Counted from the stretch's first letter, positions 9,218-19,559 are shown. The stretch is 64,000 nucleotides of DNA from Gloeotrichia echinulata CP02 (GCA_038087035.1 CP051187.1:6206001-6270000), one strand, 5' to 3'. Program-made: numbers and translations. Notes: generated by a model from the sequence alone, not told the origin.

Positions 9218-9245
9218 GTAGGGGCGCAAGGCCTTGCGCCCCTAC
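9218..9245. repeat. GC-rich hairpin repeat at the 3' end of a GT2 gene
   Basis: This palindrome, GTAGGGGCGCAAGG plus its complement, sits 16 bp downstream of the stop of the minus-strand gene ending at 9262. It is a plausible intrinsic stem of a terminator or a transcript-end stabiliser within the polysaccharide series. Confidence 0.7.
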
Positions 9246-9261
9246 ATTTGCCCCAACCTAC

Positions 9262-10263
9262 TTAATGGTATGATGTAGCTACTCGTAGTAATTGATTAGC
9301 TAATAGTCGCGGAATCAAACTGAGAATTAGAGCGATTATGGTTCGCAAATTAAATTTTTGTTTCCTTAGTGCGAGCCAAAGATAAAAACGTGCATCTGCT
9401 AGCTGTTGATTCCGTAGCAAACCAATCCCTAAAGTTGTATGAGCTTCTAACCATTGCTGCTGAAAGTATAATTTAAATTCTTGTAACCGAGTATCTTCCA
9501 TGAAGATTTTATAACAAAATAATTCGCTTTTAGCTTTGCGGATTTTTGCCTGAGCATCTTTACTACCACTGAGCATAGTATCAGTTTGCTCATGGGTACG
9601 ATAGCGCGTTAGTCTTTCTGGAAAATAGTAAGCGCCATAACCAGATATAGCACAGAGGTAGGTTAAATATAAATCCCACATGCCACCTACTTCTGGTGGA
9701 ATATTATCCCAATCAATAACATGATTACGAATTAGACAAGCGGCTGCAGTGGGTATACTTTTATCGACTAAACCAATTTTGTAGAAAGATTGATGAACTC
9801 CTTTCGTCAGGTTATGTCGGTTAGAACCGCGTGTATTTTTTTCAGTTTCAGCATAATTAATTTGACTCTGAGCATCTATGATAAATTGGTCACAAAAAGC
9901 CAGAATTAAATTGGGATTTGCTTCTAGAGGTGGTACAAGCTTTTCGAGAAAATCCTCGTTCCACATATCATCATCGTGGAGGCTGGCGACATATTTACCC
10001 CGTGCTATTTTGAAACCATACATCTGATTCGCCAACATCCCTAAATTTTGCGGTTGTCGCCAAAATCGGATGCGTGAATCACCAAAAGATTCGACAATTT
10101 TCTGGGGATTCTCTGGACTAGAATTATCAGTAACAATGATTTCAATATTTTGATAACTCTGCCCAATAGCACTAGCTATGGCTTGCTGAAGATACTCTGG
10201 TCGATTATAGGTAGGGATAATAACACTAACTAAAGGTTGTTGACATGTTTGATTTGCTAACAT
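9262..10263 (-). CDS. Glycosyltransferase family 2
   Basis: This 333-aa GT-A enzyme has the N-terminal PLVSVIIPTYNRPEYLQQAI and IEIIVTDNSS, and the DXD region ASLHDDDMWNEDFLEKL near residue 97. An SD (GAGGAGC) lies upstream of ATG 10263. The C-terminal part is basic and amphipathic, perhaps for membrane association. It probably adds a sugar to the lipid-linked repeat unit at the inner face of the plasma membrane. It is separated from the next GT4 by a hairpin-bearing gap of about 230 bp. Confidence 0.9.
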   Translation of the reverse strand: MLANQTCQQPLVSVIIPTYNRPEYLQQAIASAIGQSYQNIEIIVTDNSSPENPQKIVESFGDSRIRFWRQPQNLGMLANQMYGFKIARGKYVASLHDDDMWNEDFLEKLVPPLEANPNLILAFCDQFIIDAQSQINYAETEKNTRGSNRHNLTKGVHQSFYKIGLVDKSIPTAAACLIRNHVIDWDNIPPEVGGMWDLYLTYLCAISGYGAYYFPERLTRYRTHEQTDTMLSGSKDAQAKIRKAKSELFCYKIFMEDTRLQEFKLYFQQQWLEAHTTLGIGLLRNQQLADARFYLWLALRKQKFNLRTIIALILSLIPRLLANQLLRVATSYH

Positions 10264-10301
10264 CTTTATTTTGCTCCTCTTTTTAGCTATACAAACCTCG
10301 T

Positions 10302-11468
10302 TTATGCATCAAATTGTTCTATGGTTGTTTCATAAATTTTTTGCAATTTTTTTACATGCACATCAATGGTAAACTCCTGCATCAATAAATCATGACCTTG
10401 TTCACCCATTTGTCGGCTTTTATCGTAATTTGTAGACAAATCAGTAATAGCAAAGGCTAACTTCTCGATATCATTGGCTGGCACAAGAATACCTGTTTCT
10501 CCATCTCGCAAGTGTTCGGGAATACCGCCAACTTGACTAGCAATTACAGGTCGATATCGGGCGTATGCTTCTAGAGTCACCAGCCCAGCAGGCTCAGGCC
10601 AGACACTGGGGAAAACAAGAGCAAAACACTGTTCATAAAGTTTATTTAATTTATCAGTATTACACCACCCATGCCAAACAATACGATCAGTTACACCTAG
10701 TTTGCTAGCTAAATTTTCTAATCGGGGTTTATCCCACCCATCACCTGCAATATCGAGTTTAATTTGCGGATTTGTATGTACTAAAGTTTTGAGTAGCCAT
10801 TCTAGTCCTTTATCAGGAACAATACGTCCAACAAACAAAATTCTCTGCTTTTGGTGAATTTCTAAAGTTAGGGGTGCAGTAGCAATTTGCGGAACGACTA
10901 TACCATAACGCAAGGTTACAGTTTGCTGAGGTGGCGCACCATGTTTAATCAACTGTTCCCGTACATAATCGCTATTAGCAATGATAGTAAGTTTAAATTT
11001 TTTTAATAATTCTATTGTCTGATGAGTGCTTCTAAATTCATTAATTACCCTGTGGGGTCTACGACTACCACAACCATCAATTATCTTACCCCAAGTGCAT
11101 CCTAAATATGAGAAATTTCGATTACAAGTTACCTGCTGATTAGCTAAATATTTAGTGCCACTAGCACAGTATGGTGAGTGATTGTGAACTGTGAATACAG
11201 CCGGACATTTTCCTGTAAGCTGCAATAGTAAATCTTGACTGTGGACGTGCAACAATTTGAACTGACTTTGGTCAATATTTTCTAGCGATTTAATCGGGTC
11301 ATCGCTAACATTAGGTAATCGTTGCCCCAAAAGAGAAGCTAAATAAGTTTCCACACCTCCACCGACACCTACATTAAAACTAGAACAATGAGAAATTATA
11401 TTTTTTTGAATAGTTGATTGATGCCATTTAGCATTACCTTGATTAGTATCTGTAATTAAGCTCTTCAT
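10302..11468 (-). CDS. Glycosyltransferase family 4
   Basis: This 388-aa GT-B enzyme begins MKSLITDTNQGNAKW; an N-terminal VGVGGGVETYLASLL precedes a Cys-rich segment (CASGTKYLANQQVTCNR, then CTW and CGSR) unusual for GT4 and possibly metal-binding or structural. The donor domain shows ILFVGRIVPDKGLEWLL and EPAGLVTLEAYARYRPVIA. It lies 39 bp from the next gene and 15 bp from the previous one, so one operon is likely. Specificity is unknown. Confidence 0.9.
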   Translation of the reverse strand: MKSLITDTNQGNAKWHQSTIQKNIISHCSSFNVGVGGGVETYLASLLGQRLPNVSDDPIKSLENIDQSQFKLLHVHSQDLLLQLTGKCPAVFTVHNHSPYCASGTKYLANQQVTCNRNFSYLGCTWGKIIDGCGSRRPHRVINEFRSTHQTIELLKKFKLTIIANSDYVREQLIKHGAPPQQTVTLRYGIVVPQIATAPLTLEIHQKQRILFVGRIVPDKGLEWLLKTLVHTNPQIKLDIAGDGWDKPRLENLASKLGVTDRIVWHGWCNTDKLNKLYEQCFALVFPSVWPEPAGLVTLEAYARYRPVIASQVGGIPEHLRDGETGILVPANDIEKLAFAITDLSTNYDKSRQMGEQGHDLLMQEFTIDVHVKKLQKIYETTIEQFDA

Positions 11469-11483
11469 TATTACTTCCTATTC

Positions 11484-12656
11484 CTAATTGAGCAATCCTT
11501 GCTGCTTAAATATTTGTCGGAGTTCCTGGTTATAAAGTTCCTGATTATATTTCATTGCGGTAATTCTAGCGGCTTTACCCATTGCTAGACGAATCGACTC
11601 GTTGCTAGCTAAAAAATCTAATTTATCAGCTATAGCTTTGACATCTCTCGGTGGTACGATAAATCCATTAATGCCATCTTCAACCAAGTCAGCAGCACCA
11701 CAATGAGAAGTGACGATTACAGGTAGTCCGCAGGCCATTGCTTCGAGTACTACCAGTCCAAAACCATCTTCAACCGATGGTAAAACTAGCACTGAGCAGC
11801 GACTAAATACTGGCACAGGATCTTGACGATTAAAATCCCAAAATTCTTGTTTAATCTGGGGATTTTGTCTGAGAACTTTCTCTATTAAAAGCCGCAGTAC
11901 ACGGGTTGAGGTTCCGCCGACTAATAACATCTCTGACTGAGGAATTTTTGCTTGTAAGAAAGCTGGGATTAAATAGTGAACACCTTTACGTGGCTCGATT
12001 GTACCTACATACAATACTCGGAATATCGAGTCATTTTTGACAGCAGGATAAAACTTTTGACTATTAATACTAGGAGTAATAACAGCCAATTTTTCGCCAG
12101 GGACACCAGCATCAATAAATGGTTTTTTTGCTACCTTTGCATTCAGCAAGATTAAATCAGCTTGTTCGCACTCCCACAAGAACCTTTGTAGCATTTTTGG
12201 GTGCATTGTTGCCACACTGGTTTCTGATAAAAATTGCAGTTCTTGCTGAATTTGTTGCTGCATAAATGGCAGGTAATTATTGAGGCAATAAAGCCAAGTT
12301 TTTGCAGCTTTTTTTTTCGTTTTTTCAAATGCCAGATGCGTTTGACCTGCTACTCCGACAATTAAATCGTAGGGATGGGATTGTATTTTTTTGCTTACCT
12401 GTTGATCAAAATATAAATCACTGAGTAGTACAGCCAAATCATAGCGACGACGTAGCAGCGGAGTTGTCAATATTCTCCGGCTCCAGTCAGAATATCCTAG
12501 GGGATAAATTGGAAATTTTGTGTGAGGTACTTGAGAACCTGCAGAAAATACATTTAGGTGTGATAGTTCGCTCAAACCTGCGGCTGCATGAGCTAAAAAA
12601 CCTCCTTGTCCTCCTGTCCCTAATTCTGTGTTGCAAGTGAGAATAACTTTGACCAT
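11484..12656 (-). CDS. Glycosyltransferase family 4
   Basis: This 390-aa GT-B enzyme has GTGGQGGFLAHAAAGL near the start, RVLYVGTIEPRKGVHYLI in the donor domain and the EX7E motif EDGFGLVVLEAMACGLPVI near residue 300. It sits directly downstream of the HepA-like exporter. In Anabaena, glycosyltransferase genes follow hepA in the HEP island (recalled, not looked up), so a role in assembling the heterocyst envelope repeat unit is likely. Donor and linkage cannot be assigned. Confidence 0.9.
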   Translation of the reverse strand: MVKVILTCNTELGTGGQGGFLAHAAAGLSELSHLNVFSAGSQVPHTKFPIYPLGYSDWSRRILTTPLLRRRYDLAVLLSDLYFDQQVSKKIQSHPYDLIVGVAGQTHLAFEKTKKKAAKTWLYCLNNYLPFMQQQIQQELQFLSETSVATMHPKMLQRFLWECEQADLILLNAKVAKKPFIDAGVPGEKLAVITPSINSQKFYPAVKNDSIFRVLYVGTIEPRKGVHYLIPAFLQAKIPQSEMLLVGGTSTRVLRLLIEKVLRQNPQIKQEFWDFNRQDPVPVFSRCSVLVLPSVEDGFGLVVLEAMACGLPVIVTSHCGAADLVEDGINGFIVPPRDVKAIADKLDFLASNESIRLAMGKAARITAMKYNQELYNQELRQIFKQQGLLN

Positions 12657-12747
12657 AATTTTTTATATTGCCATTTTTTTATGTGAGAAACACCCTGATT
12701 TGTGCATTAATCAAAAGAGTCCAAAATTTTTGCCAAAATCTTTGTAA

Positions 12748-14598
12748 TTACTCTACTTGACCTATCTCGTATTGTGTCTTGTGATATTCCCAAAGCTTGC
12801 CACGTAGCTGCAATAATTCTTGATATTTGCCCTGCTCGACAATTCGCCCCTCTTCCAAAACTGCAACTTTATCTGCTGCAGAAATTGTGGAAAGACGGTG
12901 AGCGATGACAATCACGGTTCGACCCACAGCAAGTTTTTCTAAAGATTCCTGAATTAATCGCTCGGTCATAGAATCTAAAGCGCTGGTGGCTTCATCCAAG
13001 ATCAGAATTTCTGGGTTTCGCAGTAAAGCGCGGGCGATCGCAATTCGTTGGCGTTGTCCCCCAGATAACCGCACTCCTCGATCTCCTAGTTGCGTGTCAA
13101 AACCTTCTGGCATTTCTAAAATAAATTCCAGTGCATTCGCTAGTCGAGCTGCTTCTTTGATTTCAGCTTCACTAGCCTGTTCTGTACCGTAAGCAATATT
13201 ATTCCAGACAGAAGTGTTAAAAATAAACGTATCCTGACTAACAACAGCTATTTTGCTACGGAGGGAATTAATTTCAAACTGCCGTATATTAATTTCATCA
13301 ATGTATATATTTCCCTCTGTTGCATCGTGAAATCGAGGAATTAAATCAGCAAGCGTTGTTTTACCTGCACCGGACCCTCCTACCAAAGCCGTCATTTTTC
13401 CCCGTTCAATGGTGAGGGTAATGTTATGTAGCACTAGATTATCGGCATTATAGCCAAAATCTACAGATACCAAGTCAAGAGATCTTTTGAAACCAGAAAA
13501 CTTGATTGTCCCGTTCTGAAAATAAGTTTTATCTTCCGTTTTTAACAGGTTTTTAATGTTGTCTGCGGAACCTTGCATAGTGCTGAGAAATGCTCTCGTA
13601 CCATTAATATCTTGGATAAAGGGTACGAGGCGAAATAGTACAAAGAAAAAGGTCAGCAAAGAAGCAACTTGTAGCGTTCCATTAGCGACAAAGCTAGTGA
13701 ATGCCAAAATAATCATCCCGATTAGAACTGTAGTAGCTGCACCTTCAGCAATTGGCCTAACCAATGTCCAAGTAAATACAACTTTCGTTGAGGTACTAAC
13801 TATCTGATTACTCGCTTTGTAGTAACGTTCACGCTCAAATTCTTGAGTACCAAATGCGTGAATAGTACGAATTCCATTAATAAATTCTATGGCTATTGAT
13901 GTAAAATTACCGTTAGCAACTGATACACCAAAACTCGTTTCTCTTACTCTGGCATTCAGATTTGATAATCCTACGCCTAAAAGTGTAAATAACAATATTG
14001 AGATTAGTGTCAGTTGCCAGGAAAGCAAAAACATTGACATTAAATAAACAAGAGTTGTAATTCCTCTTGTAAACAAGAATGCTACGCCACTAAAACCCTG
14101 TCTTATCCTTTCAATTTCTGTAGTAATTGTATTAATAAGTTCGCCAGAACGAATTTGAGCAAAATAGCTGAGTGGCAGAGATTGCAACTGTTCAAAAATT
14201 TGCTTACGTAAGCGATCACCAAGATTTAGTTGAGCTAATTCAGTGTATACTTGCCCAAAATAATTGAAGGCTGCACGTATCCATGTCGTGAATAAAATCA
14301 GTAAAGATATTCGGTATAGACGACTAATTGGCGATGTATTAATTCCCAAAATAGCAATATCAAACCACTCGATTCCTGTCCGCACTGGTTGGGCATTTGG
14401 AGTAGTTAAACTTTGTAAAAATGAAAGTAAAAAACCAATACTTACGCCTTCAAATGTTGCCGCCAAAAAAGAAAATACTAGCGCCAGAATGGTAATCTTG
14501 CGAAAATGTTTAAATTCTCGCAAGATCAATTTATTTTTCCGCCAGAAGCTGGTAGCCTTGAGCAGATTTCTTAAGAGTTGAGAAAGTTTAAAATACAT
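12748..14598 (-). CDS. hepA: HepA-type ABC exporter (heterocyst envelope polysaccharide)
   Basis: This 616-aa half-transporter has an N-terminal six-helix exporter domain (residues ~30-330) and a C-terminal nucleotide-binding domain. The latter has Walker A GGSGAGKTT (~402), signature LSGGQRQR (~508), Walker B ILILDEATSALD and switch His in IAHRLST. The N terminus (YFKLSQLLRNLL, then LREFKHF) and the whole order of neighbours match my memory of Anabaena HepA, required for the heterocyst polysaccharide layer. It probably flips lipid-linked saccharide or exports envelope material. HepC- and Wzc-like genes lie upstream and glycosyltransferases downstream. ATG 14598 has no clear SD. Alternative: a paralogous MsbA-like exporter. 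Confidence 0.8.
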   Translation of the reverse strand: MYFKLSQLLRNLLKATSFWRKNKLILREFKHFRKITILALVFSFLAATFEGVSIGFLLSFLQSLTTPNAQPVRTGIEWFDIAILGINTSPISRLYRISLLILFTTWIRAAFNYFGQVYTELAQLNLGDRLRKQIFEQLQSLPLSYFAQIRSGELINTITTEIERIRQGFSGVAFLFTRGITTLVYLMSMFLLSWQLTLISILLFTLLGVGLSNLNARVRETSFGVSVANGNFTSIAIEFINGIRTIHAFGTQEFERERYYKASNQIVSTSTKVVFTWTLVRPIAEGAATTVLIGMIILAFTSFVANGTLQVASLLTFFFVLFRLVPFIQDINGTRAFLSTMQGSADNIKNLLKTEDKTYFQNGTIKFSGFKRSLDLVSVDFGYNADNLVLHNITLTIERGKMTALVGGSGAGKTTLADLIPRFHDATEGNIYIDEINIRQFEINSLRSKIAVVSQDTFIFNTSVWNNIAYGTEQASEAEIKEAARLANALEFILEMPEGFDTQLGDRGVRLSGGQRQRIAIARALLRNPEILILDEATSALDSMTERLIQESLEKLAVGRTVIVIAHRLSTISAADKVAVLEEGRIVEQGKYQELLQLRGKLWEYHKTQYEIGQVE

Positions 14599-14782
14599 GG
14601 ATAATTTTTAACAAAAATTTGGTACATCTCACACGCAGTTAGAGAATTTTAGATTTTAGATTACTGGAAACAATTAAAATCCGGGAATGTAAATAATCAA
14701 TTGTAAACAAGCGGATTTTATTCGTGAAGAGAATCTAAAATCTAAAATCTAAAATTCAGCGACTGCACTGAAGGCTAATAAA

Positions 14783-15547
14783 TCACAGTGTTTGTCCATC
14801 CAAATTCAACAAGTTTGTCTCTGGGCTAACTTCCCATCCACCCGTCATTCCTGATAGTTGATTGAGTTGCTTTTGTTCTTCTGAACTTAGGCGAACTGCA
14901 TCTTCCAACGTCCAACAACGAGAACCGATCAAACTCATATCACCCCGCACTACATTGAATAACTGTGGCAGATTTTGCAGTTCGTACTTAGCCATCCAAC
15001 CGCCTAGGGATGTGATATTTTGCTTTGCAGTTGTGCGAAACTTGATTCCTCGAAAAAATTTACCCCGCTCACCAACGTACCACTCACGAGAAAAAAGTGA
15101 CCCTGGTGAATAAACCCGCATCAGCAAAACTAATCCCAGCATTACTGGAGTCACAATCAACAGTAGTGCTAAGGCAAAAATCCAGTCAATTAGCCGCTTT
15201 AAGCCGCTAAAAAGTGGGCTACTTGGTTTCAGTCCTTTATCGGTAGAGGGTATACCTAAAAATATTGACTTATTAGCTTGCTCACACGCATCTGCCCAAA
15301 ATTTTAGCCTGGCTTCACCCAGCTTTGGGTCGATACGAACAAAATTTATTGGGGAGTGTTTTAAGCACTCTACTAGCGATTGTTCGCTATATAAAGCAGG
15401 TAGATATGGCTGTTTGAGTTTTCCCGAAGACTTCACCAACAACTGACCCCGACGCCACTGTAGTGTGCAATATGGGGAGCGATTATCTTGGTGTTTCTCG
15501 TCCACAGTATAGCCATTCTGTAAAGTTGGAATTATTGACAATGTCAT
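14783..15547 (-). CDS. hepC: HepC-like UDP-sugar:undecaprenyl-phosphate glycosyltransferase
   Basis: This 254-aa protein has a ~105-residue N-terminal cytoplasmic region, one hydrophobic segment (WIFALALLLIVTPVMLGLVLL) and a C-terminal bacterial sugar transferase domain. Key pieces are REWYVGERGKFF, KFRTT, ELQNLPQLFNVVRGDMSLIG and SGMTGGWEV. The family (WbaP/PglC-like catalytic core) starts glycan assembly by moving a sugar phosphate to the lipid carrier. The order hepC-hepA with a Wzc gene upstream matches the Anabaena HEP island as I recall it. The KFRTT segment replaces the commoner KFRSM. SD AAAGAG precedes ATG 15547. Confidence 0.75.
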   Translation of the reverse strand: MTLSIIPTLQNGYTVDEKHQDNRSPYCTLQWRRGQLLVKSSGKLKQPYLPALYSEQSLVECLKHSPINFVRIDPKLGEARLKFWADACEQANKSIFLGIPSTDKGLKPSSPLFSGLKRLIDWIFALALLLIVTPVMLGLVLLMRVYSPGSLFSREWYVGERGKFFRGIKFRTTAKQNITSLGGWMAKYELQNLPQLFNVVRGDMSLIGSRCWTLEDAVRLSSEEQKQLNQLSGMTGGWEVSPETNLLNLDGQTL

Positions 15548-16112
15548 ATCTCTTTGGATTTCTCAACTAGTAGATTGCTGATTTAATATCAAAAGCTATC
15601 AATGCTCAAGAGTCCGAACCACGTCTTCTGATTTTTCCAAAAGCCAGGAGATAATTACTCACTTCCAGGTCTGAAATTACCTAAATCTATTTAACAAATT
15701 TTAGGGTTTTAAGTCCCCTGCTTCTTTTCGCAGCGAATTGTGTGTCGTGGTCTAAATCCCCATTGCCAAATGTAATTACGTAAGCCTTCCGTCCCCTAGC
15801 CGATTGCGAATTGGTTTAGCTATGCCTATCAGCTTAATTACTCGACAAATCTCACAAAACAGCTCCACTTTTCTTTCAGAGCTATTGGTCATTGGCTGTG
15901 ATATTTAGAATATAAGCCTATGGACAAATAAGTATGCATTATCTAAATAATTCATTCAATCTTTAAAAAAAGAATGATTTTTCGGAGAATTATCAAGTTA
16001 TTGTGAATTAACTTAATTTATCCTGATTTAAAAAATGCATTTTAGCCATATTGTTCCATAGTAGGGGCGCAAGGCTTTGCGCCCCTAGCGCCCCTAGCGA
16101 CTTAGTTATTAG
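15548..16112. other. Gap between Wzc-like and HepC-like genes
   Basis: These 565 bp contain no supported ORF. Near the Wzc stop is a GC hairpin (16061-16087). The rest is unique AT-rich sequence with no MITE end that I can see. It is the best place in the locus for a separate promoter driving hepC-hepA, as expected if these are induced in heterocysts; no specific operator was recognised. Confidence 0.5.
16061..16087. repeat. GC-rich hairpin repeat behind the Wzc-like gene
   Basis: This palindrome of the GTAGGGGCGCAAGG type lies 25 bp downstream of the Wzc-like stop, with an extra partial half-repeat (GCGCCCCTAGCG) beside it. It is a terminator candidate for the transcript ending with that gene. 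Confidence 0.65.
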
Positions 16113-18341
16113 CTATTTTTCTACAAATTGTTGCAGTGCTAATCGTTGTTGCCTTGTATATGGCACATACGTACTAGTAGAATTGGAGACTCCATTAGCC
16201 ACAACCCCAATTAGGTTTAACTTGCTCAACATGGCTGTAGCTTGGGCAATTTGGCTGCGAGTTACCCTACCCATGCTTGCCACCATGACCACACTACGAC
16301 AAGATGATGCTATGAGCATGGCATCCACTAAGCCAATAACTGGAGAAGCATCGATGAGTACCAAATCATAGTTCTCCTCAAATGTTGCCATTAATTGCAT
16401 CATACGTGGGGAACTTAAAAGATTAGCTGGGTCAGCAGGCGTTGGTCCGGCGGTCAAAATATCGATGTAGGATGAGCCTGAATATTGAAGTCCAATCTGG
16501 TTGGGTAAAGAAACATCACTTTCTAGTAGAGTCGAAAGCCCCTGTTCATTAGGAAGATTCAGTTGTTTGTGCAAACTAGGATCACGTAGATTGGCATCAA
16601 TTAGTAATACCTTTTTGTGTAACCGAGCAGCGCTCATTGCTAAACCCAATGCTAAAGATGACTTACCCTCATCGGCTAAAGCTGAGGTGATCATCAAAGA
16701 TTTTAACGTAGCAACAGAATTTAGCAGCTCAATATTTTTATAAATCAGATCCAAAGATTCCCAACGCGGTGGTGACTGTAGTATCTGAATTGTCCAGGGA
16801 GCAAAAACTTCTGGTTTACCAAAAGGTAATTTGATCACTGATTCTCTAGATTTTGCAGGTGGTAACTTGGGGGTTGTTCCTAACAATGGCAAAGCAAATT
16901 GCTTCTCCAATTCTGCAGTGGTATGCACAGCATCATCAGATGCTTCGCGAACAAATGCCGCGATACCTCCCAACATTAACCCAACTACGGCACCTAACAA
17001 AAGGTTCTGCTGGAGATTTGGCCCCAACTGTTTACCTTTTTGGGGTTCTTCAACAACTTGCCAATTAAATCCACCTTTAGAAAGTTCCTGGCGTAATTGT
17101 TGTTCGGCTCGCAATAGCTGTTCTAACCTTTCACGGCTAAATTGTAACTGCGGTAGTATCCGATTGTAATAACTGATCAAAGGTGGAAAGCGTTTAAGTT
17201 GCAAATTCAGATCGTTCTCTTTCTGAGCTAAAGTTTGATCGCGAGCAGTTAATGCAACTATATTTGTCTGTGTTTCTACTAGTTGACTAGCAAGATTGAG
17301 GTCAATTGCACCGAGTTGTCCTTGTTCAAGCAGAGTGTCTCCGCTAGCAGCAGCATCAGTAGACGGTCCGCCTAAAGTCCTTCCTACTTCTTGCTGTAAT
17401 AATTCTTTCTGGCTATTGAGTTGATCCTTCAACTTTTGTATATTCGGCGTCTCATCGGTGAAGCGTAAACGCTCCTGTGCTAGAGCCAGTTCGGTTTTTT
17501 GGATTTCGTTCAATAAGCCTTGATAACGAGTAGATTGGCTCAAACGAGAAGAAACCAGAGCGTTTTGTGGAGAACGCTTAAGTTGTTCTTGCAAAGATTT
17601 TTGCCGTGCTAAAGCCTCTTCATATTGAGAACGAGTGGTGCGTCGTTCTTGCTGAAGATTATTGACAGCATCCTCAAGGGCTTTTGCTTGTGATTCTGGA
17701 TTGATTAAATTCTGATTTCTGCGAAACCTTTGCAGGTTAGTCTCAGAAGCATTCACTTCTTCACTTGCTTTGCTTAACTGCTCTCTGATGACTTGGAGAC
17801 CTTTTTGTAAACGGACATCCTGCTGCTGTTTATTGTATTCTAAATAAACTTGCTGAATCGCAGCCAAAACTTTTTGTGTTTTCTCTGGATCTTTGCCAGT
17901 ATATTCAACTTGAAAGATTTTAGTCAGGACATTATCTTCTTTCATCCTGATTTGATTTAAGACTAAAGACTCTTTAATGTCAGCTACAGTAATATCTGGA
18001 TAGTCCTGCTGAAGTTTATCAACCGCTTTTTGGATCAGCCCAGAACCCTGCATCAAGTTAAGCTGAGTCGCAGTATCTATCTCAATATTCGAGTCGGTGA
18101 ACTGATTTTCAACTCCGACTGTTCCTGGTTTAACTTGATAGTTAGGTTCTATTAATAGCTGCATCGAGCTTTTGTAAGTAGGCTTGGTCTTAGAAGTGAC
18201 TAAACCTGCTAAAGTAACCGATGTCAAAAATACCAGGAAAAACCAAGGAAATCTGCGAAAAAATACGGCAAACATTTGTCCGTAACCCGGTTCTGTGTCA
18301 GCAGCAGGATTTAAATTGGGATTTAGACTTGTTTGAACCAC
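16113..18341 (-). CDS. Wzc-like polysaccharide chain-length regulator with tyrosine-kinase-type ATPase domain
   Basis: This protein is about 742 aa from GTG 18341 (SD AAGG nine bases upstream; frame open to GTG 18362). It has an N-terminal membrane segment (FPWFFLVFLTSVTLAGL) and a Wzz domain. A long Gln-rich coiled coil follows (~170-440), then a second membrane segment (LLLGAVVGLMLGGIAAFV) and a C-terminal BY-kinase/CapB-type ATPase. In that ATPase, Walker A is the variant ADEGKSSLA and Walker A' is VLLIDANLRDPS. The tail has few Tyr residues (TYVPYTRQ), so autophosphorylation capacity may be limited. Such proteins gate polymerisation and export of polysaccharide across the envelope. Confidence 0.88.
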   Translation of the reverse strand: MVQTSLNPNLNPAADTEPGYGQMFAVFFRRFPWFFLVFLTSVTLAGLVTSKTKPTYKSSMQLLIEPNYQVKPGTVGVENQFTDSNIEIDTATQLNLMQGSGLIQKAVDKLQQDYPDITVADIKESLVLNQIRMKEDNVLTKIFQVEYTGKDPEKTQKVLAAIQQVYLEYNKQQQDVRLQKGLQVIREQLSKASEEVNASETNLQRFRRNQNLINPESQAKALEDAVNNLQQERRTTRSQYEEALARQKSLQEQLKRSPQNALVSSRLSQSTRYQGLLNEIQKTELALAQERLRFTDETPNIQKLKDQLNSQKELLQQEVGRTLGGPSTDAAASGDTLLEQGQLGAIDLNLASQLVETQTNIVALTARDQTLAQKENDLNLQLKRFPPLISYYNRILPQLQFSRERLEQLLRAEQQLRQELSKGGFNWQVVEEPQKGKQLGPNLQQNLLLGAVVGLMLGGIAAFVREASDDAVHTTAELEKQFALPLLGTTPKLPPAKSRESVIKLPFGKPEVFAPWTIQILQSPPRWESLDLIYKNIELLNSVATLKSLMITSALADEGKSSLALGLAMSAARLHKKVLLIDANLRDPSLHKQLNLPNEQGLSTLLESDVSLPNQIGLQYSGSSYIDILTAGPTPADPANLLSSPRMMQLMATFEENYDLVLIDASPVIGLVDAMLIASSCRSVVMVASMGRVTRSQIAQATAMLSKLNLIGVVANGVSNSTSTYVPYTRQQRLALQQFVEK

Positions 18342-18377
18342 TTTTATTATCCTTAACCTCACAAATCACATTAATGA

Positions 18378-19466
18378 TTAATGCACTCCACAAGCTTGGT
18401 CAATAATTTTTTCGACCTTACTAAAGAATGCTGTTTCTGAAAAATTTGTCACCGCATGATTACGGATGTTTGCGTAATTCCAAGTTATATTCCCAGCTTC
18501 TCGTAATGCAGCTTGTAGGGAGTCTGGTGTCTGTCTTGTAAAAAATACCCCGGTCTTACCAGGTATCTGAGTATCTAATACACCACCGGCTCCATAAGCG
18601 ATGACTGGTGTGCCACTAGCATTAGCCTCTACGGGGACTAATCCATAGTCTTCTAAGGCGGCCACGATGACAGACTTAGCTTTAGAAAACAAGTCTTTGC
18701 GTTTGCTATCACTGACATGTCCCAAGAACTCAATATTATCTAATGCTTTCGATTTTAGCCTTTCTTGTTCTGGACCGTCACCTGATATTAATAATCTCCA
18801 TCCCAACCAATTGAAAGCTTCAATTATTATATCCAAACGTTTATAGCTGATCATTCTGGCTGATGCCAAATAATATTCGTCTTTGGTATCAGAAAAAACA
18901 AAATTACTGGTATCAATTGGATAGTTAACAACAATAGCTTCTTTGTCGTAAATATTTTGAATACGCCGGGCGACAATACTAGAATTAGCAATATAAAGGT
19001 CAGGTTCCTGTGAATATTTCAGGTCTACCTGTCTCATGAATTGAAAGATTTTTTCGATGATTGGGGCAAAATATCGATAGTCTCCATACTCCCGTAAATA
19101 AGTTTCTGTATCCCACAAAAAACGGGTAACATTATGACAAAAGCATATGTGGCGTGCATTTGGGTGTTTTCGTACTGCTTTGGCGAAACTAGTGCTACTA
19201 CTGATAATTATATCGTATTTTTGTAAATCCAAAGACCGAAATGCCGGAAAATATAAGGGAGCAATCAATCGGAAATTCTTTGCGGCTCCTGGAATTTTTT
19301 GTAAAAACGTTGTGTTAACTATCCGCTCACCTACATCAATAGTTTTTTTAGCATCGTACAAAGAGGTAAAAATATCAGCTTCGGGGTAGCGTTTACACAG
19401 CAATTCAAACACGCGCTCTGCTCCACCGCGCTGGGTTAAATAATCATGGACTAGCGCTATTTTCAT
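18378..19466 (-). CDS. Glycosyltransferase family 4
   Basis: This 362-aa GT-B enzyme starts MKIALVHDYLTQRGGAERVFELL, a hallmark of one GT4 subgroup, so the start is secure. Donor-side motifs are ASARMISYKRLDIIIEAF, ISGDGPEQERL and EDYGLVPVEANASGTPVIA. It lies just upstream of the Wzc-like gene in the same orientation, with 36 bp between. The likely role is sugar addition during repeat-unit assembly, possibly mannose or a related hexose as in similar subgroup members; that specificity is inference. Confidence 0.9.
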   Translation of the reverse strand: MKIALVHDYLTQRGGAERVFELLCKRYPEADIFTSLYDAKKTIDVGERIVNTTFLQKIPGAAKNFRLIAPLYFPAFRSLDLQKYDIIISSSTSFAKAVRKHPNARHICFCHNVTRFLWDTETYLREYGDYRYFAPIIEKIFQFMRQVDLKYSQEPDLYIANSSIVARRIQNIYDKEAIVVNYPIDTSNFVFSDTKDEYYLASARMISYKRLDIIIEAFNWLGWRLLISGDGPEQERLKSKALDNIEFLGHVSDSKRKDLFSKAKSVIVAALEDYGLVPVEANASGTPVIAYGAGGVLDTQIPGKTGVFFTRQTPDSLQAALREAGNITWNYANIRNHAVTNFSETAFFSKVEKIIDQACGVH

Positions 19467-19559
19467 AAATTTTATCCAAAATTTTTATACAGTTTTCAGG
19501 CTCCTCAGTTTCAATTAATAATTTGAGTGCCTAACCACACAATTTACTGTTTTATAGCA